Source of the DNA: Hyphomicrobiales bacterium
GTDB lineage: Bacteria; Pseudomonadota; Alphaproteobacteria; Rhizobiales; Beijerinckiaceae
Direction of reading: 5' to 3'
NCBI GenBank assembly: GCA_025363375.1
Contig: JANYDZ010000078.1
Location: 1 to 16,419 of the forward strand
Length of the DNA stretch: 16,419 nt
Position numbers and translations under genes: made by a program. Positions 7,307-14,504 of the stretch are shown here, piece by piece. Under the pieces are notes generated by a model. It searched no databases and was not told the DNA's origin. It saw only the letters and a list, made by a program, of their open reading frames with translations. Position 1 is the stretch's first letter. The number at the start of each line of letters is the position of its first letter.

Positions 7307-7337
7307 TTCCGCAGGTCTCAAGGCGGGACCTGCGGAA
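7307..7337. promoter_or_regulatory. Perfect 11-bp inverted repeat just upstream of the Pls-like gene
   Basis: TTCCGCAGGTC (7307-7317) is exactly complementary to GACCTGCGGAA (7327-7337) across a 9-nt spacer. The repeat ends 26 bp before the synthetase start codon. It can be a 5'-leader hairpin or a dyad operator. No T-run follows it directly, so it is a poor terminator for the plus strand. A second small symmetry, AAAAAT-GG-ATTTTT, follows at 7344-7357. Confidence 0.75.
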
Positions 7338-7363
7338 CAAGCGAAAAATGGATTTTTAATTGC

Positions 7364-10300
7364 ATGACGGATTTTGCCGCCGACATTGAGAATCGAAACG
7401 GCGGTGGCGGCGTTGGCCCGGCCGGGGCGCGCGCGGCGCTTCCTTCCGTCTTGCGCGGCCCGGTCATGCCCGGCCTCGTCCGCGACGAATTGCTGGCCGA
7501 GATTTTCGCCGCCTCGGCGACCCGAAACCCCGACGCCCCCTGCATGATCGCGGGGGATGTCACGCTCACCTATGAACAGGTCGACGAGAAAGCGACCGCC
7601 ATGGCGCGCGGTCTGCTGCGCGAAGGCGTCAGACCCGGCAATTTTGTGGGCATCTGGATGCCGCGAGGACCCGACCTCCTGATCGCGCAGATCGCCATCG
7701 CCAAGACCGGCGCGGCCTGGCTGCCCTTCGACGCCGACGCGCCGCTTGAGCGTATCGCTGTCTGCCTCGAAGACGCATCGGCAAAGGCGCTTCTGACGTC
7801 GCCGGTTCAGGACGCCGGCATGGAAGGCCGCGTGCCCTGCATGGTGCTCAGCGAAACGCACCTGATCGAACCGCTGAACCAGTCGATCGTGAACGCGCGC
7901 GCGCTCGGCGCGACGCCGGATCATCCCGCCTACATGATCTACACCTCCGGCTCGACCGGCGTGCCCAAGGGCATCGTCGTCACCGGCCGCAACATCTGCC
8001 ACTATTTGCGTTCCGCCAACGAGGTTTACGGCCTGCGCGACAAGGACGTCGTGTTTCAGGGCGCTTCCGTCGCGTTCGATCTGTCGATGGAAGAAATCTG
8101 GGTGCCCTATCTCGTCGGCGCCGCTTTGTTCGTGGCGACGCCCGCCATGATGGGCGAGGCCGACCAATTGCCCGACCTGATGGAAGCCGCCGGCGTCAGC
8201 GTCCTCGACACCGTGCCGACCTTGCTCTCCATGTTGCCGCGCGATGTGGCGTCGTTGCGCGTGATCATTCTGGGCGGCGAAGCCTGCCCGCCCTCGATCG
8301 CGGCGCGCTGGTGCAAGCCGGGACGCGTCATTTTCAATTCCTACGGCCCAACGGAAGCGACCGTCGTCGCCACCATCGCCGAAGTTCGCGCCGGCGAGCC
8401 GGTCACCATCGGCAAACCGATTCCCAACTACACTTGCTACGTCGTCGACGACGCGCTCAACCTGCTCGCAGCGGGCGCCGAGGGCGAACTGTTGATCGGC
8501 GGCCCCGGCGTGGCCAAAGGCTATTTGCGCCGCGACGCGCTGACGGCGGAAAAATTCATCGCAAACCCTTTCGCGTCGGACGGGCTGGACCCGATTCTCT
8601 ATCGCTCGGGCGACGCGGTCGCGGTCGATCCCAACGGCGACATCCTGTTTCGCGGCCGCATCGACGATCAGGTCAAGATCCGCGGCTTCCGCGTGGAGCT
8701 CGGCGAAATCGAGGCTAAGCTGACGGATTTGCCGGGCGTCGCGCAAGCCGCCGTCGTGCTGCGCAACGACGACGGCATGGACCAGCTCGTCGCGTTTCTG
8801 GTCTCGGAAAAGGCGCTCGAAACGCCGGTCCTGCGCGCGGCGCTGCGGCGGACGCTGCCCCAATATATGGTGCCCGCGCGTTTCGAGATCATGGATGAAT
8901 TGCCGCGCCTGACGTCGGGCAAGGTCAACCGAAATCTTCTCAAGAAGTCGGAACTCGCCGCGCAAGTCGTTTCCGCCGAGGAGCAAGAGGAACCGACGAC
9001 GGACACCGAGGCGAGGTTGCTCGACGCGGCGAAAAAAGTGCTGCCGCCGCAGCCGATTCCCTTCAACGCCGATTTCTTCACCGATCTCGGCGGCCACTCG
9101 CTGCTGGCCGCGCGGTTTCTCGGACTGGTGCGCGCGCACGCCGATCTCGCGTCGCTGACCCTGCAGGATGTTTACGCGACGCGCAGCTTGCGCGCGATGG
9201 GGCGCCTGCTGGACGCGCGCCCGCGCCGGTCCGGCGCTGCCGTCGATCTGACGTTCGAGCCGCCGCCGCTGGCGCGGCGCTTTCTCTGCGGCCTCGCGCA
9301 GGCCGTCGCGCTGCCTTTCATCATCGCGCTTGTGACCTTGCAATGGCTGGGGCTGTTCATCGCGTCGGTTTTTCTCGTGCTCGGCGACGTCGACCCGCTG
9401 AACGAAGCCTATATGCTGCTCGGCCTCTATCTGGCGATCAATCTCGGCACCAAGTCGATCATTGTCTCGCTCAAATGGTTGGTGCTGGGACGCACGAAAC
9501 CGGGCCGCTATCCGCTCTGGGGCGTCTATTACTTCCGGCTCTGGTTCGTGCAGCGCATGGTCCAGATCACCACGGTCAAGTTCCTGCAATGCTCGCCGTT
9601 GATGCGCATTTATCTGCGCCTGCTGGGCGCCAAAATCGGCAAGGACGCGATTATTTCGGAATTCGAGGCGGGCGCCATCGATCTCCTGACGATTGGCGAG
9701 GGCGCCAGCACCGGTCTGAAATGCCGCTTCGCCACAACCGAGGTCGTCGGCAATGAAATCATCGTCGGCCCCGTGACCATCGGCGCGGATTGCCACGTCG
9801 GCAATTCCTGCGTGCTGGGAACCGGCGCGAAGCTCGAAGAGGGCGTCGAACTCGCCGATCTCACGTCGATTTCCGCGGGCGTCACCATCAAGGCCGGCGA
9901 GCGCTGGGACGGCTCGCCCGCGCGCAAGACCGGCATGGTCGATACAGCCGCGCTGCCGGCGTTTCCGCAAGCCGGCCCGGCGCGGCGCGCCGTGCTGATC
10001 GGCGCCTACGCGCTTGGCTACATGGTCATGCTGATGATTGGCCTCGTGCCGATTTTCCCGGCCTTCTACGTGCTTTATCACCTCGACAATTTTTTCACCG
10101 GCGTGAACGACGCCTCCGTCGACTGGGGCAATCTTCTGTTCCTCGCATGGCCGACCGCGCTGGTGCTGATCATCGTTTCCATGGCGATCATCATCGCCAT
10201 CCGCTGGATCGTCCTGCCGCGCGTGACGCCCGGCGTGCATTCCATTCACAGCTGGTTTTACTACCGCAAATGGATCGTCGGCCTGGCGACGGAAGTCACG

Positions 10301-11407
10301 CTGGAGACCCTTAATTCGCTCTACGCCACCGTCTACATGCGCTACTGGTACAAGTTGATGGGCGCCAAAATCGGCAAGGGATCGGAGATATCGACCAATC
10401 TGGCGGGGCGCTACGATCTCGTCGACATCGGCGCCAACAATTTTCTCGGCGACGAAGTGATTTTCGGCGACGAGGAAATACGCCGCGGCTGGATGACGAT
10501 GAAACGCATCAAGACCGGCGACATGGTGTTCATGGGCAACGACGCCGTGATCTCCCAGGGCGCCGACCTCGCCGACGGCACGCTTGTCGGCATCAAGTCG
10601 AAACTACCGGATTCGCTGACGACGAAGCCCAACGAAATCTGCTTCGGCAGCCCCGCGATCATCCTGCCCAACCGGCAGAAGGTCTCCGTGGGCGAAAACC
10701 AGACCTACGCGCCGCCGCGCTGGTTCGTGGCGAGCCGCGCGGTTTTCGAAGCTCTGCACACCTCGCTTCCGACGGCGATGTTCATCACCATGGGCTACAT
10801 CAGCGCCGACATCATGTCGGATCGGCTTGACGTCGGCCATTATCTCACCGCGTTCCTGATTTTTCTGGCGTCCGGCCTGTGCATCGCCGTGCTTCTCATC
10901 ATCTTCTCGGCGGCGATCAAATGGGCGGTCATCGGCGTGTACAAACCCGTGATGAAGCCGATGTGGTCGTGGTGGGCGATGCGCACCGAAATGGTCGCCG
11001 TGCTCTATGGCGGCCTCGTCGGCAAGGCGTCGCTGGAATATATGCGCGGCACGCCGTTCATGCCGTGGATGCTGCGCCTTTACGGGACAAAGATCGGCAA
11101 GGGCGTCTATATGGACTGCACCGATCTCACCGAATTTGATTGCGTCGCCATCGGCGATTTCAGCGTCCTCAACGACCATTCGGTGCTGCAGACACACCTT
11201 TACGAAGACCGGATCATGAAGGTCGGGCGCGTCGAGGTCGGACGCGGCGTTTCCATCGGCCCGGGCACGACGGTTCTCTACGACACCCATGTCGGAGATT
11301 TCGCCCGGCTCGGACAATTGACCATTGTCATGAAAGGCGAATCCATCCCCGCGAATTCAAGTTGGGCCGGAGCGCCGGCGCAGCCAGCCGTTGAGCCGGC
11401 GCTGTGA
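7364..11407 (+). CDS. Pls/PosA-type non-ribosomal peptide synthetase (adenylation, carrier, membrane and three beta-helix modules)
   Basis: This is a 1347-residue single-module synthetase. The adenylation domain (about residues 40-535) has YTSGSTGVPKG at 193-203, FDLS with Asp239, NSYGPTEATV, YRSGDAV, FRGRIDDQVKIRGFRVELGE, and the catalytic Lys520 in TSGKVNRN. The carrier domain follows, with GGHSLL and phosphopantetheine Ser579. There is no ordinary condensation or thioesterase domain. Instead come three rounds of membrane-helix pair plus hexapeptide beta-helix: helices near 640-715, 875-950 and 1135-1195, and GAKIGKD-like starts near 756, 1000 and 1241. This matches the family of epsilon-poly-lysine synthetase (Pls, about 1320 residues), whose C-terminal tandem domains form isopeptide bonds. 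By my manual alignment to GrsA the pocket carries Asp239, Glu243 and Asp282, which would suit a basic amino acid; the product is inferred, not known. ATG 7364 has only a weak ribosome-binding site. Confidence 0.9.
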   Translation: MTDFAADIENRNGGGGVGPAGARAALPSVLRGPVMPGLVRDELLAEIFAASATRNPDAPCMIAGDVTLTYEQVDEKATAMARGLLREGVRPGNFVGIWMPRGPDLLIAQIAIAKTGAAWLPFDADAPLERIAVCLEDASAKALLTSPVQDAGMEGRVPCMVLSETHLIEPLNQSIVNARALGATPDHPAYMIYTSGSTGVPKGIVVTGRNICHYLRSANEVYGLRDKDVVFQGASVAFDLSMEEIWVPYLVGAALFVATPAMMGEADQLPDLMEAAGVSVLDTVPTLLSMLPRDVASLRVIILGGEACPPSIAARWCKPGRVIFNSYGPTEATVVATIAEVRAGEPVTIGKPIPNYTCYVVDDALNLLAAGAEGELLIGGPGVAKGYLRRDALTAEKFIANPFASDGLDPILYRSGDAVAVDPNGDILFRGRIDDQVKIRGFRVELGEIEAKLTDLPGVAQAAVVLRNDDGMDQLVAFLVSEKALETPVLRAALRRTLPQYMVPARFEIMDELPRLTSGKVNRNLLKKSELAAQVVSAEEQEEPTTDTEARLLDAAKKVLPPQPIPFNADFFTDLGGHSLLAARFLGLVRAHADLASLTLQDVYATRSLRAMGRLLDARPRRSGAAVDLTFEPPPLARRFLCGLAQAVALPFIIALVTLQWLGLFIASVFLVLGDVDPLNEAYMLLGLYLAINLGTKSIIVSLKWLVLGRTKPGRYPLWGVYYFRLWFVQRMVQITTVKFLQCSPLMRIYLRLLGAKIGKDAIISEFEAGAIDLLTIGEGASTGLKCRFATTEVVGNEIIVGPVTIGADCHVGNSCVLGTGAKLEEGVELADLTSISAGVTIKAGERWDGSPARKTGMVDTAALPAFPQAGPARRAVLIGAYALGYMVMLMIGLVPIFPAFYVLYHLDNFFTGVNDASVDWGNLLFLAWPTALVLIIVSMAIIIAIRWIVLPRVTPGVHSIHSWFYYRKWIVGLATEVTLETLNSLYATVYMRYWYKLMGAKIGKGSEISTNLAGRYDLVDIGANNFLGDEVIFGDEEIRRGWMTMKRIKTGDMVFMGNDAVISQGADLADGTLVGIKSKLPDSLTTKPNEICFGSPAIILPNRQKVSVGENQTYAPPRWFVASRAVFEALHTSLPTAMFITMGYISADIMSDRLDVGHYLTAFLIFLASGLCIAVLLIIFSAAIKWAVIGVYKPVMKPMWSWWAMRTEMVAVLYGGLVGKASLEYMRGTPFMPWMLRLYGTKIGKGVYMDCTDLTEFDCVAIGDFSVLNDHSVLQTHLYEDRIMKVGRVEVGRGVSIGPGTTVLYDTHVGDFARLGQLTIVMKGESIPANSSWAGAPAQPAVEPAL

Positions 11408-11427
11408 TGGACGACCTCATACGACGA

Positions 11428-11455
11428 TTGCGTGAATGTGAAAATGCGGGATAAT
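11428..11455 (+). promoter_or_regulatory. Candidate sigma70-like promoter for the PsiF-like gene
   Basis: TTGCGT (11428-11433) and GATAAT (11450-11455) are 16 bp apart. The -10 matches consensus in five of six positions and the -35 is weak. Transcription would begin near 11462, which favours a coding start at 11483 or 11495 over the in-frame GTG at 11432. Confidence 0.35.
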
Positions 11456-11494
11456 CTTGCGCGTATATGCGATCTTGGAACGATGGGGGCGTCA

Positions 11495-11899
11495 ATGCGC
11501 GCGGTGAAATGCGTCAGGGCTCTGGCGGCGGGACTTCTGTTCGCGGGCTCGATGGCGGGCGCGGCGACGCAAGCCTCCGCCCAGGAGCCGCCCCGGACAT
11601 CGGATAAACCAGCCATCGTTCTGCCGGTGCGCGGCGTCAGTTGCGCCAACGAGGCGACACGAAGAAATCTGCGCGACGCCCCGCGCGCGGCCTATGTCGC
11701 CGATTGCCGCAAGCAGCGCGTCAGCCTGCGCAACCAGCGCCGCAGCGAGTGCCGGACGGAGGCCAGCGGCAAAAAACGCCTGTGGGGGCTCGCCCGCCAC
11801 AAATTCATCGATAATTGCATGAGGCAGCGGGCGCTCGCGCAGCCCGCAAGCATTGACCCGGCGTCCGTCAAGGACAATCCGGCGCCGGCGAACAATTAA
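11495..11899 (+). CDS. Small secreted protein with two PsiF-like repeats
   Basis: This is a 134-residue hypothetical protein, probably exported by Sec. Residues 1-29 form a signal peptide (basic MRAVKCVR, hydrophobic core, cleavage after QASA). The mature part has two repeats with a paired-cysteine pattern: C50 to C71 and C86 to C108. Each follows C-x3-A-x4-L-x4-R-x2-(Y/F)-x3-C, and the second reads CRTEASGKKRLWGLARHKF. This resembles the PsiF repeat of the E. coli phosphate-starvation-inducible protein, whose function is unknown. The match is from memory of the pattern and is only moderately sure. I chose ATG 11495 because GGGGG lies 5 nt upstream and it gives a standard signal peptide. ATG 11483 and GTG 11432 are in-frame alternatives. 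The gene follows the Pls-like synthetase by 87 bp. Confidence 0.65.
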   Translation: MRAVKCVRALAAGLLFAGSMAGAATQASAQEPPRTSDKPAIVLPVRGVSCANEATRRNLRDAPRAAYVADCRKQRVSLRNQRRSECRTEASGKKRLWGLARHKFIDNCMRQRALAQPASIDPASVKDNPAPANN

Positions 11900-11924
11900 C
11901 CTGGAACTGCGTCCCGCTCTGATT

Positions 11925-11953
11925 TGACCGGGCTCGTGGGCGCTCCTATAGCG
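11925..11953 (+). promoter_or_regulatory. Sigma70-like promoter of aroC
   Basis: TTGACC (11925-11930) is followed after exactly 17 bp by TATAGC (11948-11953), matching the hexamer consensus in five and four of six positions. Transcription would start near 11960, leaving a leader of about 55 nt before ATG 12016. It also argues against any aroC start upstream of 11960. Confidence 0.6.
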
Positions 11954-12015
11954 ATTTGCAGCCCTGCGGCCTCCTGTCGCCGCGTAAAATCGTCTTCGGC
12001 AATATAGTCCCCGGT

Positions 12016-13134
12016 ATGTCCCACAACACTTTCGGCCACCTTTTCCGCGTCACCACCTGGGGCGAAAGCCACGGGCCCGCGATCGGCTGCGTCATTGACG
12101 GCTGCCCGCCGCTGATTCCGCTCACGGAGGCCGATTTGCAGGGTTTTCTCGACAAGCGCCGCCCCGGGCAATCGCGCTTTACGACGCAGCGCCAGGAGCC
12201 CGATCAGGTGAAAATCCTGTCGGGCGTCATGACCGGCGAGGACGCTCGCCAGGTCACCAGCGGCACGCCGATCGGCCTGATGATCGACAATGTCGATCAG
12301 CGTTCGAATGATTACGGCGAGATCAAAAGCCAATATCGCCCGGGCCACGCCGATTTCACCTACGACGCCAAATACGGCGTCCGCGACTATCGCGGCGGCG
12401 GGCGCTCTTCGGCGCGCGAAACCGCCATGCGCGTCGCGGCCGGAGGCGTGGCGCGGCTGATTATTCCCGCTGTGAAAATTCGCGGCGCCATGGTGCAAAT
12501 GGGGCCGCACAAGATCGACCGCGCCAACTGGAACTGGGACGAGATCGACAATAATCCGTTCTTCTGTCCCGACGCGAAAGCCGCCGCCGCATGGGAGATT
12601 TATCTCGACAGCGTGCGCAAGGCGGGCTCTTCCTGCGGCGCAATCATTGAATTGCACGCCGAAAATGCGCCGCCGGGCTGGGGCGCGCCTGTCTATGGCA
12701 AGCTCGATGCGGAACTCGCCTCCGCGCTGATGTCGATCAACGCGGTCAAAGGCGTCGAGATCGGCGACGGCATGGCGGCGGCGGCATTGACGGGCGAGGA
12801 AAACGCCGACGAAATGCGCGCCGGAAACAAGGGAATGCCGACCTTTCTGTCGAACCACGCGGGAGGAATTCTCGGCGGGATTTCGACGGGACAGACGATT
12901 GTGGCGCGTTTCGCGGTGAAACCCACGTCGTCCATCCTGACGCCCCGCCGCTCCGTAGATCGTTTCGGCGCCGAGGTGGAGCTTCGAACCAAGGGCCGGC
13001 ACGACCCCTGTGTGGGCATACGCGGCGTGCCGGTCGGCGAAGCCATGATGGCGATTGTGCTCGCGGACGCCTTTTTGCGACACCGCGCCCAGGTCGGCGC
13101 GGGCGTACCCTGGCCGTTCGCGCCGCTTCGTTGA
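12016..13134 (+). CDS. aroC: Chorismate synthase
   Basis: This 372-residue cytoplasmic enzyme converts 5-enolpyruvylshikimate-3-phosphate to chorismate, the last shikimate-pathway step, using reduced FMN. All three family signatures are present: the N-terminal GESHGPAIGCVIDG, the central YRPGHADFTYDAKYG with RDYRGGGRSSARETA, and the C-terminal DRFGAEVELRTKGRHDPCVG. The length is normal. ATG 12016 (MSHNTFGHLFRVTTWG) is the standard family N-terminus, so an in-frame reading beginning further upstream is unlikely. The ribosome-binding site is weak. A near-consensus promoter lies about 60-90 bp upstream, so aroC appears to be transcribed independently of the PsiF-like gene. The next gene begins 58 bp downstream. 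Chorismate feeds p-aminobenzoate, a substrate of the FolP encoded nearby, a loose functional link. Confidence 0.97.
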   Translation: MSHNTFGHLFRVTTWGESHGPAIGCVIDGCPPLIPLTEADLQGFLDKRRPGQSRFTTQRQEPDQVKILSGVMTGEDARQVTSGTPIGLMIDNVDQRSNDYGEIKSQYRPGHADFTYDAKYGVRDYRGGGRSSARETAMRVAAGGVARLIIPAVKIRGAMVQMGPHKIDRANWNWDEIDNNPFFCPDAKAAAAWEIYLDSVRKAGSSCGAIIELHAENAPPGWGAPVYGKLDAELASALMSINAVKGVEIGDGMAAAALTGEENADEMRAGNKGMPTFLSNHAGGILGGISTGQTIVARFAVKPTSSILTPRRSVDRFGAEVELRTKGRHDPCVGIRGVPVGEAMMAIVLADAFLRHRAQVGAGVPWPFAPLR

Positions 13135-13192
13135 TCGAATGAACCAACTGTGATTTAACCGCCTCAGCGAGCCTGATCGCACGGAGTTTGCA

Positions 13193-14482
13193 ATGCGGGC
13201 GCATGTCTGGAGCGCGGCGCTTCTGGCTGGTCTCGCGCTTGCCCCGCCCAGCCCCGCGGCAGCACAGCCGTTGCCGCAGCCGCCGACGTTGTCGGCGCAG
13301 GAGCGCGCCAACGAAAACCCGCTTGACGGCGATATGCGCTTTTTCGTCGCCCGTAGCGCAAGCGTTGGGTGCCCGACCGATTGCGCGGCCTGGATCGTCG
13401 CCGAGGGCGGGCTCATCGAGGCTACAGCGAACAAGTTCAACGCGTTTTTAAAAAAAATCGGGCCGCGCAAATTGCCGGTGCTCGTCAATTCCCGCGGCGG
13501 CTCGGTGCGCGCCGCGCTCGCCATGGGCAAGATGATCCGCGCGCGCGGCCTCGACGTGGTCGTGGCGAAAACGATTTATATCCCCTGCGTCAACGGCAAA
13601 ATCTCCTGCGGAGACATAGGCGCGGAGGAATTGCGGGGCGATGCATCCGGCGACGGCGCGACCTGCGCTTCGGCCTGCGCGTTTTTACTGGCGGCCGGGC
13701 AAAGGCGCATGGCGCCTCCCGGAGCGATGGTCGGCGTTCATCAGATTCTGACGCGGCGGATCATCGTGACGCGCCGCCAGACTTTTCGCGACACGATTAT
13801 TCGCCATGGCGGCCGCGTCGAGACCTTGCGGACGATCCTCAGCGAATCGCGAAGCTCGCGCACCGAAAAGCGCGTCGAAACGACGGCGTCGACAAAGGCT
13901 CTCGTCGGACCGTTCCTGCGCGACATGGGCGTTTCCCCGCAATTGATCGAATGGATGGACACGGCGCCGCCGAGCGGCATCCGCGAACTCTGGCGGGCGG
14001 AGCTGCTGCAAAGCGCGCTTGTCACCGACGAAATGAGCGTGCGCGAACTGCTTGGCGCGCCCGCGCCGATTGTTTCGGGCGGCGCGCAGGCGAGCGTGAG
14101 CGTGCCGATGCGCGCCAACGGCGTCGGCGATTTCGAGCCGACGCCGTTTAATCTTGTGAGTCAGAGCGGCGAGCGCGGCGTCGCCATTCTCGTCGCGCCC
14201 CCGCGATCGGTAAAATCGCTGGCGATGCAATTTCGCCCCGGCCTTTTTGCATGGAATTCGGTCTCGCTTATGAGTCCCGGCAAGGCTGAAGCCGGCGTGT
14301 TGAGGGGGCCCGCCATGCTGGCGATGCCGCGACGCGATCTATGCGCCCTGCGCCGCAGCGCCGCGATAAGGCTGAACTTTGGAGCGACGATGCGCGGCAC
14401 CAGGTTTTTTGGCATGCCCTATCAGGTTGATGCGCGCCGATTGTTCGCGGCGAGCGGGTTTTTTGACAATACCTGTATTTGA
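13193..14482 (+). CDS. Secreted ClpP/crotonase-fold protein (COG3904-like), possible serine hydrolase
   Basis: This 429-residue protein has a signal peptide (MRAHVWSAALLAGLALA, cleavage near PAAA-QP), so it is probably periplasmic. Residues about 45-200 look like a ClpP-type fold. VLVNSRGGSVRAALAMGKMI (residue 99 is the Asn) matches the ClpP INSPGG loop. TCASACAFLLAAGQRR puts Ser160 where ClpP has its nucleophile, and MVGVHQIL puts His183 at the catalytic-His position. A third acidic residue is not obvious. Several cysteine pairs (C60/C64, those in IPCVNGKISCGD, and two flanking Ser160) suggest disulfides. The last 130 or so residues, ending NTCI, are unrecognised. The start is supported by GGAG 6 nt upstream. 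Function is unknown; a protease role is inferred only from the residues. Confidence 0.75.
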   Translation: MRAHVWSAALLAGLALAPPSPAAAQPLPQPPTLSAQERANENPLDGDMRFFVARSASVGCPTDCAAWIVAEGGLIEATANKFNAFLKKIGPRKLPVLVNSRGGSVRAALAMGKMIRARGLDVVVAKTIYIPCVNGKISCGDIGAEELRGDASGDGATCASACAFLLAAGQRRMAPPGAMVGVHQILTRRIIVTRRQTFRDTIIRHGGRVETLRTILSESRSSRTEKRVETTASTKALVGPFLRDMGVSPQLIEWMDTAPPSGIRELWRAELLQSALVTDEMSVRELLGAPAPIVSGGAQASVSVPMRANGVGDFEPTPFNLVSQSGERGVAILVAPPRSVKSLAMQFRPGLFAWNSVSLMSPGKAEAGVLRGPAMLAMPRRDLCALRRSAAIRLNFGATMRGTRFFGMPYQVDARRLFAASGFFDNTCI

Positions 14483-14504
14483 CTGACGCGGAGATTTCAG
14501 GCTT

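Noticed and set aside
7307..7337. The dyad read as a rho-independent terminator
   Set aside because: No T-run follows the stem directly. The next T5 is about 15 nt downstream inside a separate small symmetry.
7079..10249. A 1056-codon open frame on the minus strand opposite the histidine phosphatase and synthetase genes
   Set aside because: It is antisense to two genes with full domain motifs. Its composition (runs of Arg, His, Asp, Gly, Gln) is the usual shadow of GC-rich coding DNA, and it shows no family motif.
11896..13530. A 544-codon minus-strand open frame across aroC
   Set aside because: It lies opposite all three chorismate synthase signatures, and its translation looks like a composition shadow.
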